This document shows positions 16,771 to 25,609 of a DNA stretch of 64,000 nt, in pieces. The translations under genes were made by a program, and so were the position numbers. Numbering within the stretch: the stretch's first letter is position 1; each line of letters begins with the position of its first letter. Source of the DNA: Streptomyces coeruleorubidus (GTDB lineage: Bacteria; Actinomycetota; Actinomycetes; Streptomycetales; Streptomycetaceae); assembly GCF_028885415.1 (NCBI RefSeq), contig NZ_CP118527.1, positions 6,262,001 through 6,326,000 of the forward strand, read 5' to 3'. Below the pieces are notes generated by a model. The model ran no database searches, was not told the origin of the DNA, and saw nothing but the letters and a program-made list of their open reading frames with translations.

Positions 16771-18630
16771 ATGTCGACGACGAGGGAGCGGACCAGGCTG
16801 CTGCGCCGCCGTCCGAAGCCATCGGAGATCACGACACCTCCGGCGGGCACGGTCCTGCCGGATCACGTGAGGACGGGAGCCCCGGACATCCCGGTGACGT
16901 ACGCGACACCGGCCCTCCCACCGGGGTGGGTCCCGGCAGACGCCCCGGCCCCCGCGGACGCCGTCCGGCCCGACGGAAGCGGGGATGCCGTCCCCGAGCG
17001 GACGGTGCGGATCAGGCGGGGGCTTCGGCGGGAAGCGGCGGCGGCCCGGACGGACGCCACGCCGCCGCCCACACAGCGTCCGACGGCGGTACCGGCGAAC
17101 GACCGGCCGCCGACGCGAACCAATGACCGGGCGACGGCGGACAGGCACCACCGGCCGGCGGCGGATGCGCGGGGCGGCCTGGCGGCGGATGCGAAGGGCG
17201 GGCCGAGGGCAGCGGCGAACGGCGGGGCGGCGACACACGCAAACGGTGCGGGGGGCGACGAACGCGCTCAACCGCCCCAGGCGCCGCGCATGCCCGGCCA
17301 CGAAGGCCGTAGCGGTGCGGACAGGAACCCGGATCCGGCCGATGGCCGGGCGTCCCACCCCGTACCCGCCGCTCAAGACACCCCCGCCATCCCCATCCAG
17401 ATCAACGCCCTCCAGGCCATGTGCCGCCAGGTCTTCGGCTTCCGCCTGGCCATGATCGCCCTGGCTGCCCCCGCCGCACTGCTCAACGCCAACCCAGGCC
17501 TGCCCACCCGGCTGGTGGCCGCCGCAGTGGTCGTCACCTTCATGGGCTCCTACGTTCTCTTCCGAGACTGGGAACGATTCGGCCCCCTCCTCCTGCGCCA
17601 TCCCTCGCTCCTGGCCGTGGACACCCTCTTCGGCTCCCTGCTCCTGATCTCCGCGGGTCCCGACACCACGCTCGCCTACGTCAGCGTCTGCACCCCCCTC
17701 CTCGCCGGCCTCGTCTACGGCTGGCGAGGCGCGGCCGTCTTCGCCTCGCTCCAGTCGCTGATTCTCCTGCTGGTCTACGCAACCGCTGCGAACCTGCACG
17801 CCGGCATCGCCGAGGCGTCTCTCCTCCCAGGCCTGTGCGTCATCGCCGGAGCTGTGGGCTCGAGCCTGCGCAACCTCATGCTCCGCTTCGGCGCAGCCAC
17901 ACAGGCTCTGACGACGGTGCAGGCGCGACTGGCCGTGACCGAGGCCGTCAGCGCCGAACGTGCCCGCCTGGCCCGTGAGATGCACGACTCGGTCGCCAAG
18001 ACCTTGCACGGCGTGGCCCTCGCCGCCGACGGCCTGGCAAGCTCAGCCGGTGCCGACCGTATGGATGCGGACCTGGTGAAACAGCAGGCCGAACTCGTCG
18101 CCCGCTCCGCCCGCCGCGCTGCCGCCGAGTCCCGGGAACTCCTCGCCGACCTCCGCCGCGACTCCGACCCCGACCACGCCACGGATGTACTCGTGGAACT
18201 CGCGGCCCGCACCCGAGACTTCAGCAGCCGCACCGGCCTGTCCGCCGTCTACCGCCCAACTGGCGATGAGGCCGTCCCTCCAGTCCCACCCGCCGTGGCC
18301 CGCCAACTCCTCACCATCGCCTCGGAGGCCATGGAGAACGCCCACCGTCACGCGCAGCCCACTCGTGTCGACGTCCACGCGGGTGTCCACGGCGACCTCC
18401 TCCGTATCAGCGTGTACGACGACGGTCGAGGTCTCCCGCCGGGAACGACCCTCGAACAGCTGCGTCGGGCGGGACACTTCGGACTGGTCGGCATGGTCGA
18501 GCGGGCCGCTTCGGTGGGCGCCCGGATCCGCATAGGCCGCGGCAGCCACCCCAGAGGCACGGAGGTCCGCCTGGAACTTCCACTGGCGGCTCTGACGACA
18601 TCGAACGCACAGCGATCAAACAACGCCTGA
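16771..18630 (+). CDS. NarL-type sensor histidine kinase with long disordered N-terminus
   Basis: 619 residues. Residues 1-200 are low complexity, rich in Arg, Pro and Ala, with no fold visible. Residues about 210-365 contain five or six membrane segments. The HisKA_3 domain follows with the phosphoacceptor H405 in RLAREMHDSVAKTLHG, then a HATPase region with the N box SEAMENAHRHAQP and G box DDGRGLPPG. It lies 16 bp after tadC and 43 bp before a NarL response regulator, so it most likely senses a signal for pilus production. The disordered N-terminus, about a third of the protein, is unusual for the group. Confidence 0.88.
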   Translation: MSTTRERTRLLRRRPKPSEITTPPAGTVLPDHVRTGAPDIPVTYATPALPPGWVPADAPAPADAVRPDGSGDAVPERTVRIRRGLRREAAAARTDATPPPTQRPTAVPANDRPPTRTNDRATADRHHRPAADARGGLAADAKGGPRAAANGGAATHANGAGGDERAQPPQAPRMPGHEGRSGADRNPDPADGRASHPVPAAQDTPAIPIQINALQAMCRQVFGFRLAMIALAAPAALLNANPGLPTRLVAAAVVVTFMGSYVLFRDWERFGPLLLRHPSLLAVDTLFGSLLLISAGPDTTLAYVSVCTPLLAGLVYGWRGAAVFASLQSLILLLVYATAANLHAGIAEASLLPGLCVIAGAVGSSLRNLMLRFGAATQALTTVQARLAVTEAVSAERARLAREMHDSVAKTLHGVALAADGLASSAGADRMDADLVKQQAELVARSARRAAAESRELLADLRRDSDPDHATDVLVELAARTRDFSSRTGLSAVYRPTGDEAVPPVPPAVARQLLTIASEAMENAHRHAQPTRVDVHAGVHGDLLRISVYDDGRGLPPGTTLEQLRRAGHFGLVGMVERAASVGARIRIGRGSHPRGTEVRLELPLAALTTSNAQRSNNA

Positions 18631-18673
18631 GTACGCCGCAACCGTCCCCACATCACGAGAGGAGGCCGCACCG

Positions 18674-19636
18674 ATGCCGGACCCGACTCCCCGCCCCGAC
18701 TCTCAGCAGCCACTCCAACCGCCACTGAACCCGTTCGGCGACTTCCCACCGGCCCAACGAGCCGCCGCGCTGCGTGTTGTCGTGGCGGACGACAATCCCG
18801 TGGTCCGCGCCGGCCTCACCGCACTGCTCTGCGGCCGCGAGGACATCACGGTCGTAGCTGAGGCAGCCGACGGCCGCCAGGCCTACGAGGCCGCCCACCG
18901 GCATCGCCCGGATGTCGTCCTCCTCGATGTCCGCATGCCCGGCGTGGACGGCATCTCGGCCCTCCCGTACCTGGTGCAGATCGCCCCCGTCGTGATGCTG
19001 ACGTACAGCAGGGAGTCGGAGATCGTCCAGGAGGCACTCCGCCGAGGGGCCGGCGGCTACCTGGTCCACGGCGAGTTCACGGCCAACCAGCTGGTCGAGG
19101 CCGTACGGGACATCAAGGAGGGCCGGGCCCACTTCACCCCCACGGCGGCGGGCGCCCTCCTGGCCCAACTCCGCCAGGACCAGGCACCGACTCCGCCCCT
19201 GCCGGAGGGGCTGGGCCGGTCATCGAGTGCGACTGCATATGGAATTTCCGAGTCCGCAAAATCGCATACTCAATCCCAACAAGCCTCATCGCCTGCACCT
19301 TTGCCGTTGCCCGGAATTCCATCTCCACCCAGTTCTTCAGAAAATCTTTCGCAAGTGCAACCATGTGTGGGACAGTCTTCGTCTGGGTGGACGAGCGGCC
19401 CTCCGGCCGCTCCCGACAGGTCGCGGTTCCAACTCAGCACGAGGGAGGCGGAGATCATGGACCACATCGCGTCCGGCATGACCAACCAGCAGATCGCCGC
19501 CACCTGCTTCATCAGCGAGAAGACCGTCAAGAACCACATCAACCGCATCTTCGCCAAGCTCCACAGCACCAGCCGCTCCGAGGCCGCCGCCAAGTGGCTC
19601 GGCACGGCACCGGACTCACGTAGAGGACTGGGGTGA
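18674..19636 (+). CDS. NarL/FixJ response regulator
   Basis: 320 residues. The receiver domain covers about residues 34-155, with acidic pocket VVVADDNP and phosphoacceptor D85 in VVLLDVRMPG. The C-terminus from about residue 250 is a LuxR helix-turn-helix (LSTREAEIMDHIASGMTNQQ and on). The linker (about 180-245, bases about 19215-19420) is Ser/Gln/Pro-rich and clearly lower in GC than both domains, an odd local composition. It pairs with the kinase 43 bp upstream and precedes the Flp pilin gene by 145 bp; the pilin promoter is a plausible target. Confidence 0.9.
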   Translation: MPDPTPRPDSQQPLQPPLNPFGDFPPAQRAAALRVVVADDNPVVRAGLTALLCGREDITVVAEAADGRQAYEAAHRHRPDVVLLDVRMPGVDGISALPYLVQIAPVVMLTYSRESEIVQEALRRGAGGYLVHGEFTANQLVEAVRDIKEGRAHFTPTAAGALLAQLRQDQAPTPPLPEGLGRSSSATAYGISESAKSHTQSQQASSPAPLPLPGIPSPPSSSENLSQVQPCVGQSSSGWTSGPPAAPDRSRFQLSTREAEIMDHIASGMTNQQIAATCFISEKTVKNHINRIFAKLHSTSRSEAAAKWLGTAPDSRRGLG

Positions 19637-19781
19637 CCTGCGGTGACGGACTGGGGGGAGAGCCGGTTCGGCCCGCGCGATTGGGCCCGGAATTGGGCCC
19701 GGGGGCCCTCTGGCGGACGGGTCGTCCAGGCGTACGTTCCTCATGCCGAAAGCGACACCGCCGAAACCGGAGGGGAACATC

Positions 19782-20015
19782 ATGAGCGACTTGATGCTGA
19801 AGACCGCCGTTGCGACCAAGGTCCGCGTCAACGGCTGGAAGAACACCACGGTCGAAGCCATGCAGCGCCGTGCCGGCGACAAGGGGCAGACCGCGGTCGA
19901 GTACCTGGGCATCATCGCGGTGGTCGTGGCGATCGTGGTGCTGATCGCCGGGACGAACATCGGTCAGACGATCGTCGACAAGCTGACTGCGCAGATCGCC
20001 AAGGTCGCTCCTTGA
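19782..20015 (+). CDS. flp: Flp pilin (major pilin of the Tad pilus)
   Basis: 77 residues, the family's normal length. An N-terminal basic region is followed by the class III leader G|QTAVEYLG with Glu at +5 and Tyr at +6, then a hydrophobic helix (IIAVVVAIVVLIAG) and a short polar tail. Start ATG 19782 has GGAGGGG a few bases upstream; an in-frame ATG at 19743 would add 13 residues. It is the structural subunit, exported and processed by a prepilin peptidase that is not present in this window. The stop overlaps the next start (TTGA, 20012-20015). Confidence 0.93.
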   Translation: MSDLMLKTAVATKVRVNGWKNTTVEAMQRRAGDKGQTAVEYLGIIAVVVAIVVLIAGTNIGQTIVDKLTAQIAKVAP

Positions 20016-20644
20016 TCCGACCTCGTAGGTTCGGCGACGCAGGGCAGGTCTTCCCCATCTACCTCGTGGTGGTGGGGGGCCTGCTCTTCCTCGCGTTCGC
20101 CTACTTTGCGGTCGGCCAGGCCGCGGTGAATCGGAACGGAGCCCAGACGGCCGCCGACGCGGCGGCCCTCGCGGCGGCCCAGGACACCCGGGACAAACTT
20201 GCGGGCAAGTGGGTTGAGGAAGTACTCGACCCGTCCAAGTGGCGTGACATCTTCAATGGTGACGGGGTGGAGTTCGACGGCTGTTGGCGCGCGTATCAGC
20301 TCGCATCGCAGAACGGCGCGCATGTGGATGACAACGCCGGTGGCTGTGAACCGCAGCTCGCATCCCTCAGTTACACGGTCCATGTCCAGGCCGACGAGCC
20401 TGTCGGAGACTCGATCCTCCCTGGCACGGAGAACAGGCATGCGAGTGCCTCCGCCACTGCCGTGATCGAGCCGCGCTGCGACTTCAAGCCCCCGGCCGAG
20501 GACGCCGGGGACGACGTGCTGCCGCGGCTCGTCTGCCAGGACGACAAGGACTGGAACCTGCGCCCGGACGATCTCACCGATCTCCCGAAACCCGAGGACC
20601 TCTTCGACGTCCATCTGGCCGACTCACAAGCGAACGACGAGTGA
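20012..20644 (+). CDS. TadG/TadE-like pilus assembly protein
   Basis: 210 residues, TTG start overlapping the pilin stop. A short basic front leads to GDAG|QVFPIYLVVVGG, a TadG-type N-terminal helix, then QAAVNRNGAQTAADAAALAA, the signature helix of TadG-like proteins. The rest is a small Cys-containing ectodomain (four Cys) with no further motif; it is shorter than full TadG with a von Willebrand domain. It is likely exported with the pilin and helps assembly. A GTG 20641 immediately downstream is in frame with the next gene. Confidence 0.8.
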   Translation: MIRPRRFGDAGQVFPIYLVVVGGLLFLAFAYFAVGQAAVNRNGAQTAADAAALAAAQDTRDKLAGKWVEEVLDPSKWRDIFNGDGVEFDGCWRAYQLASQNGAHVDDNAGGCEPQLASLSYTVHVQADEPVGDSILPGTENRHASASATAVIEPRCDFKPPAEDAGDDVLPRLVCQDDKDWNLRPDDLTDLPKPEDLFDVHLADSQANDE

Positions 20645-20661
20645 ATGAAGGAAGCAGAGTC

Positions 20662-21240
20662 ATGAGTATTCGGTTCACTAGGAAGGCCCGCAGGGGGATG
20701 GTCGCGTTGACCGTTGCGGCCGGACTGGCCCTCGGCGTGGCGGGATGCGGTGGGGGCGGTGACGACGACAAGCCGGAATCGTCGCCCTCCGCTTCCCGGA
20801 GCAGTGGGTCCAACCCGAGTGCTCAGGAGGGGCAGTCCAGCAAGCCCTTGGCCGAGTTGAAGGGGCCGAACGGCCTGCTCCTCCAGATCACCTCTGCTGT
20901 GCGTGACTCCGGTGGGTTCGTCACCGTGAACGGCGATCTGAAGAACGACGGCTCCGAGGTCGCTGTGATTCCGGCGGCGCTGAGTGGCAATGAGACCGAG
21001 ATCATGAACAACGGCAGGTCACTCGGTGGTGCCACGCTCGTCGATTCCAAAGGCAAGAAGCGGTATTACGTGTTGCGTGACACGGATGGGCGCCCGCTGA
21101 CGACCACGGGGTTCACGTCCATCAAGCCGGGCGAAACGATGGACGTGTTCCTGCAGTTCCCGGCACCGCCGTCGAGCAGCACCGAACTCAGCTTCCAGCT
21201 CCCGCTGTTCGCCAGCGCGGCCATCCAGATCTCCGGGTGA
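20662..21240 (+). CDS. Lipoprotein in the tad operon
   Basis: 192 residues. Signal peptide with lipobox LGVAGC (Cys about residue 29), then a Ser-rich linker of about 35 residues and a beta-rich domain of roughly 120 residues, resembling small lipoproteins of unknown role. Start ATG 20662 with GGAAG upstream; an in-frame GTG at 20641 would overlap the preceding stop. Its place between the TadG-like and OmpA-like genes suggests a role at the cell-envelope face of the pilus. Confidence 0.75.
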   Translation: MSIRFTRKARRGMVALTVAAGLALGVAGCGGGGDDDKPESSPSASRSSGSNPSAQEGQSSKPLAELKGPNGLLLQITSAVRDSGGFVTVNGDLKNDGSEVAVIPAALSGNETEIMNNGRSLGGATLVDSKGKKRYYVLRDTDGRPLTTTGFTSIKPGETMDVFLQFPAPPSSSTELSFQLPLFASAAIQISG

Positions 21241-21247
21241 GGCCACC

Positions 21248-21907
21248 GTGACTCACACCCACACCCGCTCCTCAGCGCGAACGGCCGCAGCGCGCCTCGC
21301 CCTGCCCATCGCCGTCGTATCGATCATGGTGACAACCAGCATCTACGGCGCCGCGCCCACCCACGCCGACGAAGGCCCCAGCGTCCCCCCTGGCACCGAG
21401 CCCTCCGCCTCCGCCCCCGTCAAGGTCGACCCCAACGACCCCGACCTCAAACTCCCCGAGGGCGCCACCCTGGCCGCCGCCAAGGTCCTCGACATCAAAC
21501 AGGTCGTAGAAGACCAAAGCGGCGACGAACGCCGAGAAGACACCAACGCCGACGTCAAGTTCGCCCTCCAGGCCGAGGTCCTCTTCGGCAAGGACAGCGC
21601 GAAACTCAGCGCCGAGGCGAAGGCCCGTATCTCCACCATCGCCGAGGAGATCAAGACACAGAACGCGACGAAGATCCGCGTCTTCGGCTTCACGGACAAC
21701 CTCGGTTCCTCCGCCCACGGCGACGTCCTGTCCAGGCAACGCGCCGACGCCGTACAGAACGTCCTGGACCAGGAACTGAACGACTCCAACGTCACGTACG
21801 AGGTCCGCGGCTACGGCGAGCAGTACCCGATCGCGGACAACTCGACGGAATCCGGCCGCAAGAAGAACCGCCGTGTCGAGGTCTCCTTCCCGCGCACGGA
21901 GAGCTGA
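21248..21907 (+). CDS. OmpA-family peptidoglycan-binding protein
   Basis: 219 residues from GTG 21248. A signal peptide or single membrane segment is at about residues 15-40. The C-terminal OmpA domain begins near residue 105: FALQAEVLFGKDSAKLS, IRVFGFTDNLGSS, RQRADAVQNVL and KKNRRVEVSF match the family, with the FTDNLG loop and RQRA helix involved in binding peptidoglycan. It may tether the pilus to the wall. It starts 7 bp after the lipoprotein stop and is the last gene of the tad run on this strand. Confidence 0.88.
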   Translation: MTHTHTRSSARTAAARLALPIAVVSIMVTTSIYGAAPTHADEGPSVPPGTEPSASAPVKVDPNDPDLKLPEGATLAAAKVLDIKQVVEDQSGDERREDTNADVKFALQAEVLFGKDSAKLSAEAKARISTIAEEIKTQNATKIRVFGFTDNLGSSAHGDVLSRQRADAVQNVLDQELNDSNVTYEVRGYGEQYPIADNSTESGRKKNRRVEVSFPRTES

Positions 21908-21992
21908 GCGCCGCTCGGACGCCGGGGGCCCGTCCCGTACAACCGCGAACAGGGGGGCTTCCGGCATGCGCGGCATGGACAGAAGCGCTCGG

Positions 21993-22011
21993 CGTATACG
22001 TCACGTATACT
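21993..22011 (+). promoter_or_regulatory. Repeated CGTATAC operator and -10 of the toxin-antitoxin operon
   Basis: The palindrome CGTATACG is followed three bases later by CGTATAC. The last five bases of the second copy plus the next T give TATACT (22006-22011), a good -10. The antitoxin ATG lies about seven bases after it, so the transcript is probably leaderless. Antitoxins commonly bind such repeats to repress their own operon. No strong -35 is visible. Confidence 0.55.
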
Positions 22012-22017
22012 CTCGGC

Positions 22018-22299
22018 ATGTCCGACGTCATGATTCGTGTGCCCGCCGAAGTCCGTGACCAGCTCGCCGCCGTGGCGGAGGCGCGAGGGACCAGCCTGCG
22101 CGCCCTCATGCAGGAGATAGCTGCTCAGACGCTGACTCCCGAGCAGATCAAGGAACGGGCCGAGCACACCCGCGCCCTGCTTGCCGAGCGGTTCGGGCAT
22201 TATGTGACGGACGAGGAGTCTGCGGAGATGCGACGCAAGATGCGTGAAGCCACTGCCGCTCATCGGGCTGCGCTCGCCGAGGCGGAGTCGTCGCGTTGA
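22018..22299 (+). CDS. Antitoxin, ribbon-helix-helix-like
   Basis: 93 residues. The N-terminus (MIRVPAEVRDQLAAVAEARG) has the strand and helix pattern of small RHH antitoxins such as VapB; the rest is helical and acidic, the usual toxin-binding part. It overlaps the PIN-like gene by four bases (TTGA). Probably leaderless: the ATG follows a TATACT -10 by only six bases. Confidence 0.72.
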   Translation: MSDVMIRVPAEVRDQLAAVAEARGTSLRALMQEIAAQTLTPEQIKERAEHTRALLAERFGHYVTDEESAEMRRKMREATAAHRAALAEAESSR

Positions 22300-22688
22300 A
22301 CCTCACTGAACACTATGTCCTCGACACTGCCACGCTCCTGGCAATGGGAGGCAACAAGCAGGTCTCCGGTCTCATCCATGCGGCGGCGGCCAGCGATGAC
22401 GTGCGTCTGTGGGTGCCAGTGCTGTGCCTCCTTGAGGCTGAGCGCGAGCGTGGGGGGATCGTCGCTCACGCCGGTGTGCTGCTGGACGTACTCCGTATCG
22501 TCGATGACGACTACGCGATGGCTGTGACCGTTGCCGAGCTGTGCCGCGACGGTCTCGGCTTCGGCGTCGCGGCAGCCGTACATACTGCGCGGCCGAACCC
22601 GATGCTCCCCGACGGAGGGCTCGTGACCACTGTCGCGCCGGAACTTTATGCCGGGCTCGGGGTCGGGGTCATGGACCTGAACCGCTGA
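22296..22688 (+). CDS. PIN-domain toxin-like protein
   Basis: 130 residues, VapC-like in size. TTG start overlaps the antitoxin stop (22296-22299). The first acidic residue of the PIN triad lies in YVLDTATLLA (D10) and the second in CLLEAERERG (E47); the remaining acidic residues are not clear by eye, and the usual HAPDAHAVA stretch is only weakly matched (GLGFGVAAAVHTARP). PIN toxins are ribonucleases that cut RNA; activity here is inferred from pairing. Confidence 0.68.
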   Translation: MNLTEHYVLDTATLLAMGGNKQVSGLIHAAAASDDVRLWVPVLCLLEAERERGGIVAHAGVLLDVLRIVDDDYAMAVTVAELCRDGLGFGVAAAVHTARPNPMLPDGGLVTTVAPELYAGLGVGVMDLNR

Positions 22689-22719
22689 CCAGCCCGACTC
22701 AGGGCGCCGCAGGCAACGC

Positions 22720-22862
22720 CTACAGCAGGTGGTCCGCCTTACGGGCTTTGATGTCCGTCTCGTGACGCCGGCGAGTCGGGCGACTTGGCGTGCCACCCGT
22801 CCATGTACGCACGGTGCTGGGAGAGCTGTGCCTCGCCGTGAGTGAACTCGGGGGCAACTGCG
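22720..22862 (-). pseudogene. Relic of XRE C-terminus fused to DUF397 C-terminus
   Basis: On the minus strand one frame reads LTHGEAQLSQHRAYMDGWHA, close to the C-terminus of the XRE protein encoded at 31588-30737; another frame then gives DIKARKADHLL and a stop, matching the end of the DUF397 gene at 30534. The intervening part of both genes is missing, so an internal deletion joined the two ends. It lies just before the large toxin gene at 22973. Confidence 0.6.
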
Positions 22863-22972
22863 GTTCAGGCGGGCCCAGGGCTGGGCCCAGGGGCCCATGT
22901 GTCAGTAATCGATTCTCATTAGCCTCGGCCGGGCGTCCGCCTTGAATTGCCGCCCGCGAACTGAGGTCACGT

Positions 22973-25609
22973 ATGTCCGGCTCCGGTAGCCCGATACCCC
23001 CGAGCGGGATTTGGGGTGCGCAGAACATTCCGTCGTGGGGCCGGCGTTCGCCGTTGCCACGGGAACTGGGCTGGGCGCAGGTACTGCTGTGGGTGCAGTT
23101 CGCGCTGACGGTGTCGTACGTGGTCACCGTGCTGTCGGTGGTGTCGTACTACTCCGGGGAGATCTTCGGGATCCTGGTGTACGACTCGCTGCCCAGCGTG
23201 GCCGGGGTCTGTCTGGCCCGGCGCCTGTGGCGGGGCGGGGTGTGGACGAGCCGCGCACTGATCGCCGTGCAGGCATGGATCGTGTGGCTGTCGTTCGGCA
23301 CGCTGATGCACGGTGATCTGCGGGGCATCACACAGGCGGCGATGCCGGTGGCGGTCATCGTGCTGTTGCGCCGGGCCCGGTCGCGTGAGTGGTTCGAGAG
23401 CGCTCCGCAGGACAGGGAGGAGCGCCGGGCGTTCAGCCTGGCGAGGATGATCCGCTGGCGGCGGGACGAGGGCCAGACCGCGGTGGAGTACGCGGGGCTC
23501 GTCGCCGTAGTCGCCGCGATCATCGTCGCCCTGTCGGTGGGCGGCCTCGGCGGGCGCATCGCCGACGGCATCCAGTCGGCGGTCTGCTCGGTGACGGGCA
23601 CGGCCTGCCCCGCTCCACAGGGCGACGGTACGGAGACGGGTGCTGCCGGGGACAACGACGCTGCGCAGCAGGATGGTTCGGAGGCCGGCGCCGACGGCGG
23701 GACCGGCGCAGGCCCGGACGGCGGTGCCGATGCGGACGGTGAGGCGGGGGCAGACGGCGGTTCGGGCGCGAACGGCGACTCGGGCACCCAAGGCGACTCG
23801 GGTACCCAGGGCGGTCCGGGTGGCGGCCAGGGAGGCACGGACGCCGGCGGTGGCACGGGCACGGGTGGCGCTACGGACGGCAGCAACCGGGGCGGCGGTA
23901 GCCCCACGTCGGCCCAGATCATCACTTATGACGGCGCGGGTCCGGGCGACACGGTTCCGCTCGCTCCGGGTCCTTTCGACGACAAGTCGCTCTGCGACGA
24001 CGTACATGACCAGGAACGCCACGACAGGACGTTCATGGACCATGTCCGTGGCTTCTTCGTGGCCCCGACAAAGAGCTTCCTGGCCAGCACCATGGACGTC
24101 GTCAGCGACCCCGTCGGCTCGATCAAGGACACCTGGAACGGCCTGAAGGGCTACACCACGAACTGGTGGGGCGACAAGGCCGACGAGCTGGGCAAGGAGT
24201 GGGACGAGGGGAACTACGTCTCCTCCGTATGGGGCTGGGTCAACTCGCCCGAGGACTTCGTGTCCGACCTGGCGATCGACACGCTCGTCGACAAGGAGAA
24301 CTGGGAGCAGGGCAACTACGGCGCCTCCATCGGCAACACCGTGGTCAACGGCGTCGGCATCTTCAGCCCGAAGACCATCACGAAGTTCACCAAGCTCAAG
24401 GAGCTGGCCGAGGTCGGTGAATCCCTCGACAAGGCGGCCGACGCGGCCGAGAAGGCGCGCAAGGCGGCTAAGGCGGGCGACTTCGACGGCGCGAGGAAGG
24501 CCGCGGACGAGGCGCAGAAGCACGCCGACGAGACGAAGAAGAAGGCCGAGAAGAATGGCAGCTGCACGATCGCGATCGGGCGCGTCCCGTACGGCGGTGG
24601 GAGCAGCCTGCGCGGAGTTCCGGGCAACGGCACCGGCGTCCTGGCGGCCCCGCAGGGCGGCCGGATCGTCGTCGCCGCAGGAGGCGGCAAGGAGTGCACG
24701 GGCGACGACGCCGACGACGCGCGCCAGGCCCAGCAGGAGGCGCTGGACGCACGGGTCGATCTGCTGCGGGAGCAGATCAAGGCGTACAAGCGGCTCCCGG
24801 GGGACGAGAAGGTCAACCTGCAGGAGCCCCAGCTCGAGAACCTGCTCAGTCGGGCCAAGGACGACGTCGACCCGAACTCCAAGGACATCAGCAAGAAGGA
24901 GGCGGCGGACGCCATCGCCGACGTCTCGGAGCTGGTGAACCAGAAGAACATCCACAACACCAGCAGGGAGAAGCTCGCCGCCAAGGTGCTGAACTCCAAG
25001 ACCAAGGACCAGCTCGCCGAGAACCTCGCCGAGGTGAACGCTACGAAGCGTGTGGCGCAGGACGAGGCGGCGGATGGCAGCACGGTGTACTCGGACATCG
25101 GTGACACGAAGGAGCGGCGGGACAAGGGCGAGTCACCGGTACGTCCCGACGGCCGGGGCGGCGAGATCGACGTCACCGGCATTCCTGACGCCGACGTGGC
25201 CTACCGTGGCAGGGACGGCAAGGTGCACGTCGTGGAGGTCAAGAACACGGGGAACGCGACGACCAAGGACTCCGTCGCCACCCAAGTGAAGAGGTTGGGC
25301 GAGTGGCAGAAGGCGGAGCCGGGACGCGTTGCCCGCTATGAGATCGCCTCCACCAGGGGGTGGCAGAAGATCTTCGACGGGTTCAAGCCCAAGAAGCGGG
25401 GCGAGGTCCCTCCCGAAGGAACGCCGGCCTCCAGCATGGCGGACAACGAGGTCGGCGCCCGCATCGCCGGCCAGGACGTGACCCCCGCACAGCTCAGGGC
25501 GATGAACGATGCCTGGAATGCCAAGAGCGAGGCTGAGAAGTACGACGCTCTACGCTCCGGCAAGATGAAGGATCCGAGGACCGCGATGGAGCACCTGGGA
25601 GTCTCATGA
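22973..25609 (+). CDS. Polymorphic toxin with membrane domain, Flp-type leader and nuclease-like C-terminus
   Basis: 878 residues. Residues about 30-140 carry three or four membrane segments. At G167-Y173 is G|QTAVEY followed by a hydrophobic helix (AGLVAVVAAIIVAL), the same leader as the Flp pilin 3 kb upstream. Residues about 205-320 are a Gly/Asp/Ala linker, then a pre-toxin region (320-600) with a Lys/Ala/Glu-rich helix. The C-terminus has E731-x-D733, Asp residues at 741/743 and EVK with E755 and K757, spaced like a PD-(D/E)xK nuclease. ATG 22973 has GAGGT upstream. The overlapping gene at 25606 (ATGA) is the likely immunity gene. Processing after G167 would free the ectodomain from the polytopic anchor; that is inference. 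No RHS repeats or classical toxin-export domains were seen. Confidence 0.8.
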   Translation: MSGSGSPIPPSGIWGAQNIPSWGRRSPLPRELGWAQVLLWVQFALTVSYVVTVLSVVSYYSGEIFGILVYDSLPSVAGVCLARRLWRGGVWTSRALIAVQAWIVWLSFGTLMHGDLRGITQAAMPVAVIVLLRRARSREWFESAPQDREERRAFSLARMIRWRRDEGQTAVEYAGLVAVVAAIIVALSVGGLGGRIADGIQSAVCSVTGTACPAPQGDGTETGAAGDNDAAQQDGSEAGADGGTGAGPDGGADADGEAGADGGSGANGDSGTQGDSGTQGGPGGGQGGTDAGGGTGTGGATDGSNRGGGSPTSAQIITYDGAGPGDTVPLAPGPFDDKSLCDDVHDQERHDRTFMDHVRGFFVAPTKSFLASTMDVVSDPVGSIKDTWNGLKGYTTNWWGDKADELGKEWDEGNYVSSVWGWVNSPEDFVSDLAIDTLVDKENWEQGNYGASIGNTVVNGVGIFSPKTITKFTKLKELAEVGESLDKAADAAEKARKAAKAGDFDGARKAADEAQKHADETKKKAEKNGSCTIAIGRVPYGGGSSLRGVPGNGTGVLAAPQGGRIVVAAGGGKECTGDDADDARQAQQEALDARVDLLREQIKAYKRLPGDEKVNLQEPQLENLLSRAKDDVDPNSKDISKKEAADAIADVSELVNQKNIHNTSREKLAAKVLNSKTKDQLAENLAEVNATKRVAQDEAADGSTVYSDIGDTKERRDKGESPVRPDGRGGEIDVTGIPDADVAYRGRDGKVHVVEVKNTGNATTKDSVATQVKRLGEWQKAEPGRVARYEIASTRGWQKIFDGFKPKKRGEVPPEGTPASSMADNEVGARIAGQDVTPAQLRAMNDAWNAKSEAEKYDALRSGKMKDPRTAMEHLGVS

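Noticed and set aside
22973..25609. RHS/YD-repeat toxin
   Set aside because: No YD repeats and no RHS core; the architecture is leader, linker, pre-toxin and nuclease-like tail.
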